NCBI GenBank assembly: GCA_002316345.1
Contig: DCDI01000136.1
Span: 1,174-24,854 of the forward strand
Reading direction: 5' to 3'
Length of the DNA stretch: 23,681 nt
Source of the DNA: Phyllobacteriaceae bacterium UBA1059
GTDB taxonomy: Bacteria > Pseudomonadota > Alphaproteobacteria > Rhizobiales > Rhizobiaceae
In this document: positions 21,471 to 23,681 of the stretch, in pieces
Layout: every line of letters starts with the position of its first letter
How positions within the stretch are numbered: the stretch's first letter is position 1
The notes under the pieces: model-generated
Told to the model about the DNA's origin: nothing
Database searches by the model: none
The model's input: only the letters and a program-made list of their open reading frames with translations
Position numbers and translations under genes: made by a program

Positions 21471-23681
21471 ATGGCTCTTAAAGTGAATTCCAGCCGCAAG
21501 CCTGATCCTGCCATCGATGACCAGGATGTCAGCCGGGAATTGGAAGAAGCACTGGCACTGGACCTGACCGGCGATCTCGACATGGACTCCTCCATGGAAG
21601 ATCTCGAGCTGCAGATTTCCCAGGCCGCTGAAGAACTGGCCCGCGAAGGTCGCGGCGATCATCAGCCTGTTGCTGAGACCCCGGTGGTTGAACAGCCTGT
21701 TGCGATCGAGCAGCCCCGCTCCGATGCTTCCATGCAGTTCGACCCGATCGCCGGCGCCACTGAAGACGATACGCTCGATCTCGACGACGCCCTGCTTTAT
21801 TCCGGCGCACACGCCGCTGCAGAACCTGTCGCTCCCCAGGCAGCCGCAGCAGCAGCCCCGGTTGCAGCAGCCCCCCTCGTTGAGCCACGCTCGGCACCGC
21901 AGCCGAAGCCTCAACCAGCGGCTAAGATCGAAGCTGCAAATGTCGAGCCAGCCGCAGCTCCCCTGTCGCGCACCGCTGACCCCGCACCTGCCCCGGCACC
22001 GGTCTTTGCTCCTGCCAACGACCGCTTCAAATCGGCCAGCAGTGCCGTCGAACGCGCAGCCGAGCGCCGCCCTTCCCGCGCTGGTTATTGGGGCACCACC
22101 ATCCTGTCCACCGCCTGGGTCGGCGGCGGGGCACTTCATCCAAACGCGCTTTACGGTCCGCAGATCTGGCAGCCGGCGAGCTATCCGGAAATCCTGGCAA
22201 ATCCATCCGTGATCGGCTTGGCCGCCGGCACCGTTCTGCCCGTGATGCTGTTCTGGGCTTTCGCGGTGATGACGCGTCGCGCTCAGGAAATGCGGATTGC
22301 CGCACAGTCGATCTCCGAAGTGGCTCGCCGTCTGGCTGAGCCGGAAACCATCGCGCAGGACCGCGTGATGATGGTGGGTCAAGCCATCCGTCGCGAAGTG
22401 TCCGCCATGGGCGAAGGCATCGAGCGCACGCTTGCCCGCGCCGTCGAACTGGAAACGCTGGTTCATACCGAGGTCAACGAACTAGAGCGCGCTTATTCCG
22501 AAAACGAGATGCGCATCCGCTCGCTGGTGGATGGTCTTGGCGCCGAGCGCGAAGCCGTGGTCAGCCATGCCGAGCGCGTGCGTGCCTCCATTTCAGGCGC
22601 GCATGAGCAGCTGAAGGAGGAGCTCGGCCAGGCCGGCGCCGTGATCAGCGGCAACATCCAAAACGCCTCGACCCGTTTGGCCGCCACGCTGAACGAGTCC
22701 GGCGACGCGCTTCTTGCAAACTTCAACGATCGCGGCGAGCAGGTGAAGTCGGCGATCGACAGCCGTCTGGACACCATCTCCGAACGCATCACGACCTCCG
22801 GCGAAGCCTTTGCGGGCCTGCTCGACACCCGCATCGCAACCTTGGGCGAGAAGACCGATGGCGCCAACCGCGCGCTGGCCGAAATGCTCGACGAGCGCAC
22901 CGGCGGGATCGTCTCGTTGTTGGGCGGCGCGACGCGTGCGCTCAGCGAAGAATTCGAACTCAAGCTCGGCGGCATCGAGAAGACGCTGGCTGAACGCGGC
23001 CAGTCGCTGATCGGTGCGTTTGAAAGCCGCGCCGAAGCGCTGGATGGCAATGCGGAGCGGCTCAACACCGCGCTGGAAGCCCGCGCTCGCAGCATCAACG
23101 AGACGCTGATGGCGCGTACCCGCGACATCGCCGGCACGTTTGCGACCGGCAAGCAGGACCTCATCACCGTCATCGACGAAGGCAAGGCGCGCATCGGCTC
23201 CGAAATGGCCGACCTCGTTCTGTCCACCTCGTCCATGCTGGAAACGCGCGCCGCAGACTTCAGCGGCCGTCTGGCTGCAACGCGCGACGACTTTTCCGCC
23301 AACCTGGACGAGGATCTGCGCAAGCTGGAAGAAGCGCGCACCCGCATCGATCTGTCGCTGGGCGACGCCCGCGCAGCCATGTCTTCCGCTACCGACACCA
23401 CGCGTTCGGCTATCGAAGACGCTCTGGCCGACTCCACTGCGCATCTGCAGGCTACGCTCGGTGACGCGTCGACCCGTCTGTCCGATCTGGTGCGCGAAGC
23501 CGCCACCACCGTGGAAACGCAGTTCCGCTCCGGCGAAGTCGCACTGGGCTCTTCGCTGGGCGGCGCGACCGACCGCGTGGAAGCCGCGATCGGCGATGCC
23601 ACCACGCGCCTGGACGACCTGATCCGCAACGCAGCCGACGCCGTGGAAGCCCGCTTCCGTGCCGGCGAAACATCAATCGAC
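21471..23681 (+). CDS. Giant coiled-coil polar-growth protein, GPR/RgsE-like, N-terminal part (3' end outside window)
   Basis: An open frame of 737 codons that runs off the window. Residues 1-95 are acidic and helical (ELEEALALDLTGDLDMDSS); 95-190 are Pro/Ala-rich and disordered. A hydrophobic segment lies at about 205-222 and a clear transmembrane helix at about 247-267 (VIGLAAGTVLPVMLFWAFAV), followed by RRAQEMRIAAQSISEVARRL. From about 320 on the sequence is charged amphipathic helix with apolipoprotein-like repeats; a 44-residue period is visible (LVREAATTVE... at 672 and LIRNAADAVE... at 716). This architecture matches the growth-pole-ring protein of Agrobacterium and RgsE of Sinorhizobium, about 2000 residues long. 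ATG 21471 follows an in-frame TAG at 21462-21464. Identity by architecture is likely but not proven. Confidence 0.72.
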   Translation, partial: MALKVNSSRKPDPAIDDQDVSRELEEALALDLTGDLDMDSSMEDLELQISQAAEELAREGRGDHQPVAETPVVEQPVAIEQPRSDASMQFDPIAGATEDDTLDLDDALLYSGAHAAAEPVAPQAAAAAAPVAAAPLVEPRSAPQPKPQPAAKIEAANVEPAAAPLSRTADPAPAPAPVFAPANDRFKSASSAVERAAERRPSRAGYWGTTILSTAWVGGGALHPNALYGPQIWQPASYPEILANPSVIGLAAGTVLPVMLFWAFAVMTRRAQEMRIAAQSISEVARRLAEPETIAQDRVMMVGQAIRREVSAMGEGIERTLARAVELETLVHTEVNELERAYSENEMRIRSLVDGLGAEREAVVSHAERVRASISGAHEQLKEELGQAGAVISGNIQNASTRLAATLNESGDALLANFNDRGEQVKSAIDSRLDTISERITTSGEAFAGLLDTRIATLGEKTDGANRALAEMLDERTGGIVSLLGGATRALSEEFELKLGGIEKTLAERGQSLIGAFESRAEALDGNAERLNTALEARARSINETLMARTRDIAGTFATGKQDLITVIDEGKARIGSEMADLVLSTSSMLETRAADFSGRLAATRDDFSANLDEDLRKLEEARTRIDLSLGDARAAMSSATDTTRSAIEDALADSTAHLQATLGDASTRLSDLVREAATTVETQFRSGEVALGSSLGGATDRVEAAIGDATTRLDDLIRNAADAVEARFRAGETSID

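Noticed and set aside
22493..23629. A 378-codon minus-strand frame inside the gpr-like gene
   Set aside because: Ser/Arg/Ala-rich repetitive shadow of the coiled-coil reading frame, with no ribosome site or domain.

Overview
The window looks like a stretch of core chromosome from an alphaproteobacterium of the order Hyphomicrobiales (Rhizobiales), probably Rhizobiaceae or a close relative. The grounds are GC-rich coding sequence, a CckA-type cell-cycle hybrid kinase, a DksA that keeps only one cysteine, a GGAAC-N16-CGTT stress promoter of the EcfG type, an icd/alaS/recA/cckA/dksA neighbourhood of a kind seen in rhizobia, and the start of a giant coiled-coil protein resembling the growth-pole-ring protein (GPR/RgsE) of polar-growing rhizobia. 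I see no insertion sequence, prophage, CRISPR array, tRNA, rRNA or genomic-island boundary.

Layout. Positions 1-4051 hold the 3' part of NADP-isocitrate dehydrogenase (icd), a glutathione S-transferase, a convergent SbmA/YddA-like ABC protein whose nucleotide-binding domain has lost its Walker A lysine, and a small secreted PRC-barrel protein. From 4107 to 12409 a run of minus-strand genes (given here left to right, so transcribed in the reverse order) encodes AlaS, RecA, an OmpA-family lipoprotein, a 63-residue stress-type protein behind an EcfG-type promoter, and CckA. Divergent from cckA is a FliO-like membrane protein, which ends at a shared terminator with dksA. From 14133 to 17872 the plus strand carries a SixA-type phosphohistidine phosphatase with no standard start codon, the translationally coupled ycjX/ycjF-like pair, and a secreted protein of unknown function. 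The minus-strand folate cluster folP-folB-folK follows, then a DUF922 putative zinc protease, an adrenodoxin-type [2Fe-2S] ferredoxin, an Hpt phosphotransfer protein, and the truncated gpr-like gene that runs off the right end.

Functional themes. Housekeeping genes (icd, alaS, recA, folPBK) alternate with regulators of phosphorelay and cell cycle (CckA, SixA-like phosphatase, Hpt protein, GPR-like polar scaffold) and with envelope proteins (OmpA lipoprotein, PRC-barrel protein, DUF922 protease, ABC protein). Nearly every transcription unit ends in a clean GC-rich hairpin flanked by A and T runs, so unit boundaries are unusually easy to read. The observations most worth following are the degenerate ABC ATPase, the probable AUC start of the SixA-like gene, the three evenly spaced TTCCGGAA palindromes before the GST gene, the EcfG-type promoter, and the inverted GTTAACGAC repeat between hpt and the gpr-like gene. 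I found no convincing new multi-gene system.
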